From contig CM059190.1 in NCBI GenBank assembly GCA_030323885.1, positions 85,924,709 to 85,988,708 of the forward strand: a stretch of 64,000 bases of DNA, written 5' to 3'. The notes below the pieces were generated by a model that had not been told where the DNA came from, made no database searches, and was given only the letters and a program-made list of their open reading frames with translations. A program made the translations under genes and the position numbers. Position 1 is the stretch's first letter; every line of letters begins with the position of its first letter. Of the stretch, positions 10,651 to 20,051 are shown in pieces. Source of the DNA: Branchipolynoe longqiensis (Eukaryota > Annelida > Polychaeta > Phyllodocida > Polynoidae).

Positions 10651-11190
10651 ACATTATTGACCGGTTTTCAAGTTGAGAAGCGTAGCACAGGAGCAGCAAA
10701 TTGCAATGACTGTTTAATGAGTACACCAGTATCTAAGTTGGATATGTAGGATAAGATCTAGGCAGGTGCTTTGATCTTCATCAGATTATACAGCTTAAAA
10801 AGAGAACTATATACTACCGGTTTCGTCGCAAGGTGTACAATATTTTATGTCCCCAGCATCACCGTATGCCAATCTTCCGGTTTTTATTTTCTCAAATTTT
10901 ACAAATCTTATGAATTATTGTGTCCAAAATACACCACAGAGCATCTAAGATTTGTCAATTGTTCTCGGGCAGTACCCAATGCCCCCAATATAACATCCCT
11001 TAAGATCTTCCAGTTTTTCATTTTCCAATGTTGGCAACCCTGCTTATAATATAAACCGTACTGCTGACATGTCTGCAGCAACAAGTTTATCTATGACAGA
11101 TATCCGAGCTGAGCTTATCTCTGTTATTTAGAGGTCACAAACCAGCAATACTAGACCCAGTGAGCGACAACGCGTTGACTGCGTATCAAC
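10651..11190. other. TTAA-MITE remnants, no gene
   Basis: 10660-10800 contains family interior (AGTTGGATATGTAGGATAAG) and a decayed right end (CATCAGATTATACAGC). A second decayed piece with TTCCAGTTTTTCATTTTCC follows. No host coding is evident. Confidence 0.45.
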
Positions 11191-11192
11191 TA

Positions 11193-11380
11193 CAGTCAAA
11201 CCTCTCTAACCGACCACCTCCGTAGATCGACCACTACCCTATATCGATCACTGTATTTGGGTCCCAAACGATCGCCCATACAATACCATTGTAACGATGA
11301 AAATAAATCTCCCTAAACCGACCAGCTCCATAAATGGACCATTTAAAGTTGCTCCCATGGTCGGTCGATTTAGAAGTTCT
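11193..11380. mobile_element. pogo/Tc1-like MITE, diverged right end
   Basis: The left end CAGTCAAACCTCTCTAACCG is preceded by TA. The interior matches 19812-20049 and 22878-23075 (GACCACCTCC, TTTGGGTCCCAA, GGTCGGTCGATTTAG). The right terminus is degraded near 11375-11385. Confidence 0.7.
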
Positions 11381-11425
11381 CATCAAGGTAGGCTATGCTG
11401 ATATGTGTAATGCATAAATATATAC

Positions 11426-11567
11426 CTGAGGCTATATACCGAGGTAAAATAGATTAGTTAGACGAATCTTACCTTGGTATAGATGATGGATAACTGTTGT
11501 TTTCCCGAGGTATAAGCCTCGGCTAGACGTGGGTGAGGGAGAGGTAAGCACATCCGGGTACAGCAAT
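11426..11567 (-). repeat. DIRS 3' terminal repeat
   Basis: The 142-bp right end in transcription order. 11536-11567 is inverted exactly at 16755-16786. 11426-11538 is complementary to the internal region 11669-11781, with rare mismatches such as CCCGAGG/CCTCGGT near 11505. Confidence 0.9.
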
Positions 11568-11668
11568 CTTTACCTACTAATTCAGGATAAAATGATCTCT
11601 AAAATTCTAAATACTAATGTTTCCTTGGTACAAGCAAGGGACTAGACGTGGCAGGGTGTGGAGGGTGG

Positions 11669-11803
11669 CCCTCACCCACGTCTAGCCGAGGCTTATACCT
11701 CGGTAAAACAACAGTTATCCATCATCTATACCAAGGTAAGATTCGTCTAACTAATCTATTTTACCTCGGTATATAGCCTCAGGCTAGCCGCAGGCTAGGG
11801 AGA
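11669..11803 (-). repeat. DIRS internal complementary region (ICR)
   Basis: Its left two thirds are the reverse complement of the outer 3' repeat, and its right third (about 11757-11803) is the reverse complement of the outer 5' repeat (16784-16826). It therefore equals a template of the joined element ends. It lies just after the recombinase stop, the usual DIRS position. Confidence 0.9.
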
Positions 11804-11916
11804 CTTTACGTAATATCATTTTATCCTGATATTTTATTTTATTTATGTTTTGTGGTATGGAACGTTGGTTAACCATATATGTTTGTGACAATGGTATGTT
11901 CTCACCTTTTTTGACT

Positions 11917-13026
11917 TTAATGTTGTAGCAGTCGCCGTGCGACGCCACTTGGCTTTTCCAATCGCTTGTTATAATGTCTAGCAAACGATCGTTCGGTCTT
12001 CCATCCTGCATGCGCTAGTATGCGCTTGACCGAAATGCCTAAGAGGCGTGCCTTTGACACCATGGCTCCTTTTGTTGAGTGTGACGCATATTTGTCCGTA
12101 TCCACTCCTGCCATCTTTAGGACATTAATTGTCCATCTGGCGAGCGTATCTCTTGATATGCCCTTGTGTGGCTTAATAAAGCTTATCAACAATTGTCTTG
12201 AGTTTCTAACTCCTTGTGTCTTGGATATATATGTTCTGATCGCGAAAACTACACACAGTTTCGGATTGTCTTTGAATTGTGTTACATCAATTGACGACAA
12301 AGGGTCACCTAAACGATTAGATTTTAACAATGTTGTCAAATCGAAGGTCGCTTGCCTTCTATCTATTTCCAGTCCATCGAGTGAAAGTGCCACTATAGTC
12401 TGGCCTCGATGACCTGTAACTAACAGTAATAACAGTGCTAACTTAAACCCTAATTGTTTTATATCTAGAAACCTATTATGTGGCCAATCGTTAAACATTT
12501 TAAATACCAGTGACACATCCCAAAATCGGTCATATTTTGGTTTAGGCGGGTTTCGTTCATAAATTCCCTTTAGTACCCATGATATAACATGGTGTTTACC
12601 CATTGTATCTCCCCTTGTTCTGGGAAGGATAATCGAGAGAGCGCACCTGGCAGCATTAATTGCGCCGTAACCTAGCCCTTCTTGTTCTAACATTCTAAAG
12701 AATCTGCACACTTGGGCAATAGTTGGGTGCATGGGTTTAACCTTGTGAATAAGACAATAAACGCCCCATTTTTTCAAATATGTGGTATACATTTTAACTG
12801 TTCCTTTTCTCCACGCATGTGACACTAGCCGTTCTTGTGTAATTTTGTCTAAACCAAATTGTTCTAGGTATTTATTTAGAAAAGGAATGCAAGCAACGGT
12901 GTTGTTGCTATGTTGCCGTGATGTTCCAGAGGGCCTTGGTGAGTTAGATTTCCTTGGGATTTTGGGAATCTGAGGCAATCTCGGGCTGTCGAGGCTAGTC
13001 CTGCTAGCCACGGCTGTGTGTCCCAT
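11917..13026 (-). CDS. Tyrosine recombinase (DIRS YR)
   Basis: A 369-residue frame from an ATG at 13026, overlapping the end of the RT frame by about 150 bp in the -1 frame. The family integrates the circular element DNA by tyrosine-mediated strand exchange. Visible parts are a core-binding helical region (about 45-150) and a catalytic region (about 185-355) with TGHRGQT (R207), SHSTKGAM (H316), AGW (W342) and HYNK (Y352, the nucleophile). The second catalytic arginine, usually two residues after the H-x pair in HxxR, reads lysine (K319). Otherwise the frame is intact and of normal length. It acts in the nucleus with the RT product. Whether the lysine is lineage-specific or inactivating cannot be told here. 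Confidence 0.92.
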   Translation of the reverse strand: MGHTAVASRTSLDSPRLPQIPKIPRKSNSPRPSGTSRQHSNNTVACIPFLNKYLEQFGLDKITQERLVSHAWRKGTVKMYTTYLKKWGVYCLIHKVKPMHPTIAQVCRFFRMLEQEGLGYGAINAARCALSIILPRTRGDTMGKHHVISWVLKGIYERNPPKPKYDRFWDVSLVFKMFNDWPHNRFLDIKQLGFKLALLLLLVTGHRGQTIVALSLDGLEIDRRQATFDLTTLLKSNRLGDPLSSIDVTQFKDNPKLCVVFAIRTYISKTQGVRNSRQLLISFIKPHKGISRDTLARWTINVLKMAGVDTDKYASHSTKGAMVSKARLLGISVKRILAHAGWKTERSFARHYNKRLEKPSGVARRLLQH

Positions 13027-14861
13027 TCGGGGACGATCAGGATGGCGTGAGACCGGTCCATCTTTATCTTTCGTGCCACTCTGGTAATGATGTTGAAAGG
13101 GGGAAAAATATAATAAAATTCATTTCCCCAAATCAGTGAGAAAGCATCTATGTGCCAAGCAAATGGTTCTGGGTGCCATGAAACATATCTGTTCACTTTA
13201 AAGTTATTCCTTGATGCGAATAAGTCAACCGTAGGTGAACCCCATTGGCGACAAATTTTGTTGAAAATTTTTATATTCAAATTCCATTCTAAATGGTCGT
13301 GAAAGACTCTACTCTTTTTGTCGGCCAGGACGTTTTGTGATCCTGGGATATGTGAAATGGTTAACCATATTTGATGTTTTTGCGCCCAGTTCCAAATACT
13401 TTGTGCCAAGTTATTGCACTCTTTTGACTTTGTACCTCCCATATTCCTGACATATGCCATGGCCGTAGTGTTATCTGTAAGCAGTTGAACAGTATTTTGG
13501 GGTAATTTAATTAGGCTTAAGAGGCCTAAGTAAATCGCTCTTAATTCAAGAACATTAATATGGTCTGATTTTTTGTTTTCTAACCATCTCCCTCCTGTTG
13601 CTACATCATTTCGATGAGCTCCCCAACCTTGTAATGACGCATCGGTAGTAACTACCGTGTTGGGTTGATCCATTCTAATGGGATTGGAAGAGTTATTGAT
13701 ATTCTCGATCCACCAAGATATATCTGTGTAACCATCCTGGGAAATGTACATTATTCTTTCAAAGTTACCTTTTGAATGTGCTAACGCTCTATTCTTGTCT
13801 ATTTCTAGAGACTTGAAGTGCGCCGCCCCATAAAGAACAGCCGGCGCATATGAAACCATTATACCGATAAGGACAGCGACCTGTCTAATCTTTGGCCTAG
13901 ATATGTCAAGCAGCTGGGAGGCCGTCTCATGAAACTTCTGTAATTTCTGTTCCGTTAATGATACGGTCATTGCTTTGGTGTTGATTAAAAACCCCAGGCA
14001 TTTTAATTCCTTATTCGGGACAAAAACAGACTTTTTGTCGTGTATGTAAATACCTAATTCTGTTAATAAAGTACACAAATCATTCACTGCCAAATGGCAT
14101 TTGTTAAAGGATTCTGCCATAATAAAGGAATCATCTATGTATGGAAACATTGTATGTCCTAATCTTCCCATAACAGCAAAAACAGGTTTTAATAACTTTG
14201 TAAACAGTCGAGGTGCGCAGGCTAAACCATTGGGCATGCAAGTAAATTGGAAAAGGGAACCGTTCCAAATAAATCTCAAAAATGTTCTGTGTTCTTTGCA
14301 AATAGGAACTGTATAATACGCGTCTCTTAAGTCTACACTGGCAAGCCAGGCATGCGGCGTGATTAAGTCTCTCGCCGTTTCTAATGAGAACATTTTAAAA
14401 TGTTTATATGTTACCAATTTATTTAACTTAGTCAAATCCAAAATCATGCGAATTTCGCCATTTGGTTTGGGCCTAGAAAAGACATTAGAAATAAACTGTC
14501 CTTTTGTGTTTTGTACTCTTTCAATAATACCTTTTGTTTCAAACAGTGAAACCTGAAAATCTATTTGGCGTTTTTCTGCTATGTTAAATTTGTATGGGAA
14601 CGGAACTCTTTCCTGTGTTGGTATGCCTGTGAAAGGTATTTGAACTCCTTTTACTATATCCAAAATTTCCCTATCAGATTTAATGTTAACCCATTTGTGC
14701 AAACAGTTAAGGATGTTGCCTGCATTAAACTTGCTTACATAAGTTTGTGTCTCTTCAGACACCGTGTTGAGTGTAGGAGTCTGTGTCTCTACTTGGCTCC
14801 TGGCCGCGGGAATTGGGGTTTGGGTGTAAACTCCCTTTTGTATCCGCGGTTGTCGTTCCAA
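12876..14861 (-). CDS. Reverse transcriptase-RNase H-Dam-like polyprotein (DIRS)
   Basis: An open frame of 661 codons. It has no ATG near its start (the listed start is TTG), overlaps the Gag end by 73 bp and lies in the -1 frame, so expression by frameshift or reinitiation is likely. RT landmarks: SRPKPNGEIRM (129-139), SVDLRDAYY (175-183), MPNGLACAP (209-217) and the catalytic YIDD (241-244). RNase H shows D407, E439, D463 and D514, the last in IPGSQNVLAD. VDLFAS (545-550), FPPF (586-589) and PEWDTQPW (611-618) mark the region that in DIRS elements matches Dam-like N6-adenine methyltransferases; the usual NPP[YF] tetrapeptide reads FPPF. The enzyme would copy the element RNA into DNA. No internal stop is present. 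Confidence in RT and RH is high and in methylase activity low. Confidence 0.95.
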   Translation of the reverse strand: MERQPRIQKGVYTQTPIPAARSQVETQTPTLNTVSEETQTYVSKFNAGNILNCLHKWVNIKSDREILDIVKGVQIPFTGIPTQERVPFPYKFNIAEKRQIDFQVSLFETKGIIERVQNTKGQFISNVFSRPKPNGEIRMILDLTKLNKLVTYKHFKMFSLETARDLITPHAWLASVDLRDAYYTVPICKEHRTFLRFIWNGSLFQFTCMPNGLACAPRLFTKLLKPVFAVMGRLGHTMFPYIDDSFIMAESFNKCHLAVNDLCTLLTELGIYIHDKKSVFVPNKELKCLGFLINTKAMTVSLTEQKLQKFHETASQLLDISRPKIRQVAVLIGIMVSYAPAVLYGAAHFKSLEIDKNRALAHSKGNFERIMYISQDGYTDISWWIENINNSSNPIRMDQPNTVVTTDASLQGWGAHRNDVATGGRWLENKKSDHINVLELRAIYLGLLSLIKLPQNTVQLLTDNTTAMAYVRNMGGTKSKECNNLAQSIWNWAQKHQIWLTISHIPGSQNVLADKKSRVFHDHLEWNLNIKIFNKICRQWGSPTVDLFASRNNFKVNRYVSWHPEPFAWHIDAFSLIWGNEFYYIFPPFNIITRVARKIKMDRSHAILIVPEWDTQPWLAGLASTARDCLRFPKSQGNLTHQGPLEHHGNIATTPLLAFLF

Positions 14862-16090
14862 CCCGTGTTCTGGCGTTCTCCTCTGCCTCGTCCTCTGGGA
14901 TTGAAGCCGAATGAGGGACCTCCTCGTCCCGGCCTTCCTCCTCCCCGGAAGCGAAAATCCGAGCGGGGGCGTCGGAATTTGTTGGTGTTGTCAAACTTGT
15001 TGGTGCCATCCGTGTTTCTAGCGCTTTTAGTGTCTACCTCGACAGCTTTGAAGAGGTGCGCTAGCTGACCGCCAAACATTTTGGTTTTGTCCAGTGGCTT
15101 GCCTAGCACCGGCTTTGGCGGTAGGTAAAGAGTGTACTCTTTACCATCATTGTCAGTTACTTTCTTCGATCTGGCGACTTCTTTGCCAGCATCTGTTGTA
15201 ACCGCCTTGAAGACGTTTTCAAAACGCCGAAACGTCATGAAGTTTGACGCTGCTGTAAGCAGCGCAATCCCTCTGTCCATCACTCGTGCAAGCGACGAGA
15301 ATGAATTCTCAGCTTGCATCCGATTCGCTACCGGAGTTATCGATGTAAGCGCTCCGAGCACCGCTTTATGAATCATGCACAACGCGTTCTCATAACGCCG
15401 TCTTTCATCTGAGAGATGGATGCCTGCATCCATTTCTTTACTGATGGACTGGGGAACTCCTTTAATTCCCGAAATTTGTTCCGTCAGCTTGTTGATCACC
15501 CCCACAGGTTTGAAAGTGTGGAAATGTCCTTTCAGCGTTTCCCTCATCATGGTTGTAGTCCGCAACCTCTTTGCTTTCGCCAACGGGCATTTCTTCTTGA
15601 TCGTTGCCCCTATCCTGGCATAAATGCCCACTCTCTCCGTCTCTGAATCGGAGTCAGTTGTGGACGAATCATTTGATTAATCCGATGATGAGTCCTTCTT
15701 CTTTTTGTTTTTGTTTTTGTTTTTCTTTGTCTTCTTCACGCGTTTCTTATTGACCTTGGTGAATTCATCACCGGAGCTACTGCCAAGTCTTTTCCGCTTC
15801 TTGGGTTTCGGTTGCGGAACCTCAAATGCCGATTCGGTTTCGTCATCTGAGAAATCTTCCCAGTCATCGTCGGGGATAGGAGGAGAAGGAGGCCGTGTGG
15901 CTTGTGTGTTATATTTGCCCATAATCCGTAGGATTTTGTCTTCCAGCTCCTCATCCCCACTATCCTTGTCCAAAGGATCAGCCCCCGGCTGTGGAGACGG
16001 CGGTGCCGTCTGCAGTGGCGAGGAATCGTATGCAGAAGGCACGCGGCCCTCTGCCGCTGCCGGCGGAACCTTGTTTCGCTTGGTGGCCAT
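14789..16090 (-). pseudogene. DIRS Gag-like ORF broken by one in-frame stop
   Basis: The first ATG is at 16090; the open frame begins slightly earlier with TTG. The frame is continuous to the TAG at 14789 except for a TAA at 15677-15679. Serine/aspartate-rich sequence continues in the same frame on both sides, so I read one gene with a nonsense change rather than two genes. The N-terminal part is acidic and proline-rich, then has strongly basic runs (KPKKRKR, KKNKNKNKKKK) that could act as nuclear-localisation or RNA-binding tracts. The middle part is helical with no named domain. The C-terminus is RGG-rich (GRPGRGG, RGRGRGE), typical of nucleic-acid binding. The position upstream of RT supports a structural/RNA-binding role. 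Readthrough cannot be excluded. Confidence 0.8.
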
Positions 16091-16398
16091 CGGTTTCTGT
16101 AACGACAAAGGTTACTTAGTACCGGTATCATCTCAACATGTTCACAAAGTGAGCTAGAGTGAGGTATTATTTCGTATGGTATATAGTAACGTGTTTAAAC
16201 CGTTCTGTATACAGGCGTTAAGCTAAGTTTTGCCGTAGGTTTTATGGGTAGTGAAACCAACCAAACGGGGGGGCGGCCATTGGCACGCCCGCTCTCTCTG
16301 TTTCGTACACTTCTCCCACCCGCGGCATTCTACGCCAGCAAGTTGAAGAAAATATTACGAAACTCGGAGGCTCGCCTCAAAAACCGGTCTGGGGAGTC

Positions 16399-16406
16399 TA
16401 TAAAAG
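16399..16406 (+). promoter_or_regulatory. TATA-like box, antisense to the DIRS element
   Basis: TATAAAAG lies in the DIRS 5' region but points on the plus strand, away from the element's genes. It could start an antisense transcript running out through the 5' terminal repeat. A single motif in AT-moderate DNA is weak evidence. Confidence 0.25.
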
Positions 16407-16754
16407 AAACCCAGGATCATCCCCAACAAAACCCTCTTTTAGGGTTCGGAGGAATTTCCTTAGGAGATGCAACTCGGGTTAACATCTCTCTCTGCCTGTC
16501 TGAACACAGGTTTCGCTATGTCAAGCGGTATCGGTTTCGGTTCTGCACATTCTTATCCTTGTGTTTTTTATAACACCTTTTATGTCCAAATTGGACCTGA
16601 GAAAGTTCTAAGCTTTCATAATGGGATGCTATAAACCATCCTTAAGAAATTGAATGCAGTTTCTCAATACTTACAGTTAGTTAAAGTGTTGTAGTAGTTA
16701 AATCCTTCTGGAGCAGCTCAGCGAACGTCCTCCCGCCGTGAGCTGCTTATGCTA

Positions 16755-16826
16755 ATTGCTGTACCCGGATGTGCTTACCTCTCCCTAGCCTGCGGCTAGC
16801 CTGAGGCTATATACCGAGGTAAAATA
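16755..16826 (-). repeat. DIRS 5' terminal repeat
   Basis: The left end in transcription order. It carries the 32-bp segment inverted at 11536-11567 and the outer 26 bp that recur directly at 11426-11451. Its outer 40 bp are complementary to 11759-11803 in the ICR. Confidence 0.9.
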
Positions 16827-17097
16827 TATATATATATGTGTGTTCTATAATATATTATGGGAATATAAACAAGACACTTCTTCCCTTAAATCCCCCCGCA
16901 GCTAGCTAACCATCACTACCATCTAGATATATTATAATTTATATACTAAATACTACGGTCTCTACTTACACATTTTACAACTGGAGCGCCACCTTCAAGT
17001 GGTAAATGAACCAAGCCCGAATTTATATCAAACCAAAACAATTTTCTAGGTTTTATTCCCCATTTCTAACTTAGCTACTGATGCACTTATTGAGCAT
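16827..17097. other. AT-rich non-coding flank
   Basis: Starts with a short TA run next to the DIRS end. No gene or named repeat is recognised. Confidence 0.5.
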
Positions 17098-17098
17098 A

Positions 17099-17432
17099 CC
17101 AGACGGGATGGCCGAATTAGATGAGCGTCCTTCTCCCGTGTTGGTAGATCGTAGGATTCGAACCCATGGGTTCGACCCATGGTCAAGTCAAACCAATGAC
17201 TTAAAAATGTATACTTGTCGCTTCCTAGCAAGCCTTTCAGCATTATTAGGATAGGGCAAGGACTGGTTGGCTCAGTGTCAGGATAATGTGAGCGAGTGCG
17301 ATAACAGGTCATGGTGCTGGCAGCCTGATCTCCCAGTATGAAGTTGCCATGAGTGCACACTGTCACAAGTCGGAACCCGTTCTTATATGACCTTGGATGT
17401 TGCTAGGACATAAAACAACAAAAACAACTTAT
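17099..17432 (+). mobile_element. SINE-1 copy, head A, full length
   Basis: Head AGACGGGATGGCCGAATTAG is followed by a box B-like GGTTCGACCC near 17168, the body, and the tail GATGTTGCTAGGACATAAAA with ACAACAAAAAC. Confidence 0.9.
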
Positions 17433-17584
17433 TAACCATGTCTTGTTGCATAGAAGGGCCTAGCAACTTAAATAAGTCAGTTTAATTGAACCTGTTACTG
17501 AAGCCTATTGTGTCAGTATTTTGACATGCTTGCAAAGAATAATTTTATATTCCTGACCTTTGCACTTCAAATATCTAAAACCTA
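17433..17584. other. TTAA-MITE interior fragment
   Basis: CCTGTTACTGAAGCCTATTG and the following CTTGCAAAGAATAATTTTA resemble the family interior in reverse. Neither end is preserved. Confidence 0.45.
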
Positions 17585-17904
17585 GAGATGGGGTGAATAT
17601 TTGACACAGTTAGTATGAAACAGCAAGTGGAATTCCTGCTTTCAGTATCTAATGGCTAATGGCGGAGAATTAAAACAAAACAAGGTGGCGACCACAGAAT
17701 GCTGTCGATTTGAGTTTAAGTCAATTAAACTACATGTTTTATAACATTTTTCAAACCAAAAGTAGCGGGAAAATATAGAAGATGTATTTGTAGAAAATAT
17801 TTTGCTTCTTAAATTAAGAATTAATGTGCTGATTTCATTTACCCAGCCTCTTGCCACTTTTTCTAATGGACTGTTCTTCACCTCTACTAGGGATGAATCT
17901 TTTA
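17585..17904. repeat. R350 dispersed repeat
   Basis: Contains AGTATGAAACAGCAAGTGGA, GGTGGCGACCACAGAATGCT, ATTAAACTACATGTTTTATA and the CATTTACCCAGCCTCTTGCC end, shared with 23740-24125 and 29285-29625. GGGTGAAT / ATTCACCC-like termini hint at inverted ends. No ORF. Confidence 0.7.
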
Positions 17905-18385
17905 TCTATTCCCAGCATTTAACTAAGGCGCTCTGGTGGGAAAGCAAGCAGCACATTACCGGGAACCAGCACACCAGAGCTGTACCAAAAGTTGGTACTG
18001 GAATCCTGAATCTGCACACACATTAAAAAAACTGGTAAACAGGCGGCTTCAATTACACTCTCCTCAGTTTGATGACTCATCTCTGTACACAGCGGTCACC
18101 AAGGACACCTGGCGTCCATGTATCACAGGCTGCAGCAGAGGCACTCTCCAATTAGTTCACCGAGTATACACACACATACACCACTGGGGACCCATGTGAA
18201 AAACAACCTACTGGGTCGGTGGTGTTACAAATGAAGGGAACATCGCGCACAGAGCGGTACTCGAGCTCACATGTCTGCCATTCCTTGCTGAGCAGCCTAA
18301 CCATTAGGCTATTTAGGCTTCCTAATGCAATCCAACAATCTGCGACTAACTGACCTGTTGTGTTATGTGATTCGTTGCCTCTGAT
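17905..18385. other. Non-coding, unassigned
   Basis: No recognisable gene. A short SINE-4-like scrap (CTAACCATTAGGCTATTTAG) is near 18297-18318. Confidence 0.45.
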
Positions 18386-18387
18386 GT

Positions 18388-18660
18388 CAGCGTTCAAAAC
18401 CCAGTCGAGTCAACCCAATGCAAATTGATACTTGTCGCTTCCTAGCCTGGCACTCAGCATTAATAGTATAGGGAAAGGACTGGTTAGCTCAGTGTCAGGA
18501 TGATGTGACTGTGTGGGATATCAGGTTATGGTGCCGGTAGCCAGATCTCTCCCAGTGGGGCGCCACTATAAAAGTTGGGGTGAGTGCACACTGTCACAAG
18601 TCGGACCCCGACCTGATATGACCTTAGCTGTTGCCACGATGCAAAACTCAAACAAACATA
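18388..18660 (+). mobile_element. SINE-1 copy, 5'-truncated
   Basis: Begins at the GTCGAGTCAACCCAATG joint without a clear head and ends in a diverged tail (GTTGCCACGATGCAAAACTC, AAACAAACATAC). A C-run follows at 18673-18686. Confidence 0.8.
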
Positions 18661-19284
18661 CAAATACATTACACCCCCCCCCCCCCACACACACACAGCA
18701 GGTTCAATTTCATGCAAATCCTGGTCACAGTACCAGGGTCATTGTGGAGGTATTGCAAACGATTATCTGAGTTTAACTCAGGCTACACCTACGTAAATTG
18801 CAAGTATAAATATAGGCTATATAATCAATTATGTAAGTATAAATTTAGGCCATATATCATTAGTGTAAAGTTGACATAATCAATAGATATATATGTATAA
18901 ACACAAATATAAAAAGAAAAGTATATACAGTACCGGTATATATAGTAAATTATGTGAGTATTAACATTACAGATTATCCTATATATTCTATTGTATTCAT
19001 GTCCCTACATACTTATCATGCATGAATGCTACTATAGCCACCTGTCAATATCAACACTACTAGCGCCACCTATGTTCCATCCAGTTCCTGCATAATGCAG
19101 TGCATTACTTCCACAAGGCCAAATATATCAGTCAGATCAGAACCTGTACACCACTACTCATTATCTAAATACACAATGTACCTTACACTATAGATGTATA
19201 TTATACACACACTCGCTAGCTATAGAGTGCCTCGTGGGATGGCAATGTGGATGAGAACTACTGGTAAACCCGGCTCAAACTTCC
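18661..19284. other. AT-rich non-coding stretch
   Basis: C-run and CA run at the start, then AT-rich sequence with several TATA-type runs. No gene. Confidence 0.5.
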
Positions 19285-19612
19285 ACTGCCTACCGAATCG
19301 GTAGAGCGCGGGCCTCGCGTGCGGGAGATCGGGAGTTTGGTTCCTGGTCGAGTCAAACCAACGACTTATCAAATTTATACTTGTCGCTTCCTAGCCTGGC
19401 GCTTAGCATTAATAGGATAGGGCAAGGACTGGTTAGCTCAGTGTCTGGATAATGTGACTGAGAGGGATATCGGGTCATGGTTCTGGTGGCCTGATTTCCC
19501 AGTGGGGCAGCACTATAAAGTTGCAATGAGTGTGCACTGTCACAAGTCGGTACCCATCCAGATATGACCTTAGATATTGCCAGGATGTAAAACTCCAACA
19601 AACAAACAAATA
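19285..19612 (+). mobile_element. SINE-1 copy, head B
   Basis: Head ACCGAATCGGTAGAGCGCGG and GGGAGATCGGGAGTTTGGTTCC lead into the common joint, body and a tail ending AAACTCCAACAAACAAACAA. Confidence 0.9.
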
Positions 19613-19811
19613 GAGTGCCTCGTTGGATGGAGAACTACTGGTAAACCCGGCCCATACGCCCACTGCCTACTTGGATGTGTGTGGCGGCGTTCATGGTGGA
19701 GCACCAATGTGCAGCACGTATACCACATATACCAGAGGTCACACCGGTCCTTACTGCAGGGGCCATCATACTAACAAATCCACCATGAATTATCGCCACA
19801 ACTTCACATTA

Positions 19812-20049
19812 CAGTAACACCTCTCTAGCCGACCACCTCCACAGATCGACCATTCCCCTATATTGATCTCCTTATTTGGGTCCCAACAATACCATTATAA
19901 CCATATTCCCCTATATCGATCGCTTTATTTGGGTCCTAACAATAAATACCATTGTAACCATATTCTAACTCACTTCTAAACCCACCACCTCCCTATATGA
20001 ACGACTTAACGTCGGTCACAAGGTCGGTCGATTTAGAGAGGTTTTACTG
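19812..20049. mobile_element. pogo/Tc1-like MITE with TA flanks
   Basis: CAGTAACACCTCTCTAGCC at the left and the inverse AGAGAGGTTTTACTG at the right, flanked by TA at 19810-19811 and 20050-20051. The interior has partially repeated CCCCTATATYGATC units. No transposase. Confidence 0.85.
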
Positions 20050-20051
20050 TA

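Larger units (their letters stand above)
11426..16826 (-). mobile_element. DIRS-like tyrosine-recombinase retrotransposon, near complete
   Basis: A 5.4-kb minus-strand element with three overlapping reading frames: Gag-like, RT-RNase H-Dam-like and tyrosine recombinase. The 5' terminal repeat (16755-16826) and 3' terminal repeat (11426-11567) share a 32-bp inverted segment (16755-16786 / 11536-11567). An internal complementary region (11669-11803) is the reverse complement of both outer ends joined together, the hallmark of DIRS elements thought to replicate through a circular intermediate. Both ends also carry the same 26-bp direct sequence. There is no integrase or DDE domain. One in-frame stop in Gag suggests this copy is not autonomous, though RT and recombinase frames are open. 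Confidence 0.95.

Noticed and set aside
11784..12011. Extra 75-codon minus-strand ORF after the recombinase
   Set aside because: It overlaps the recombinase end in another frame and runs into the ICR; no domain.
14565..15646. Plus-strand ORFs opposite the DIRS Gag/RT frames
   Set aside because: Shadow frames of conserved minus-strand coding sequence.
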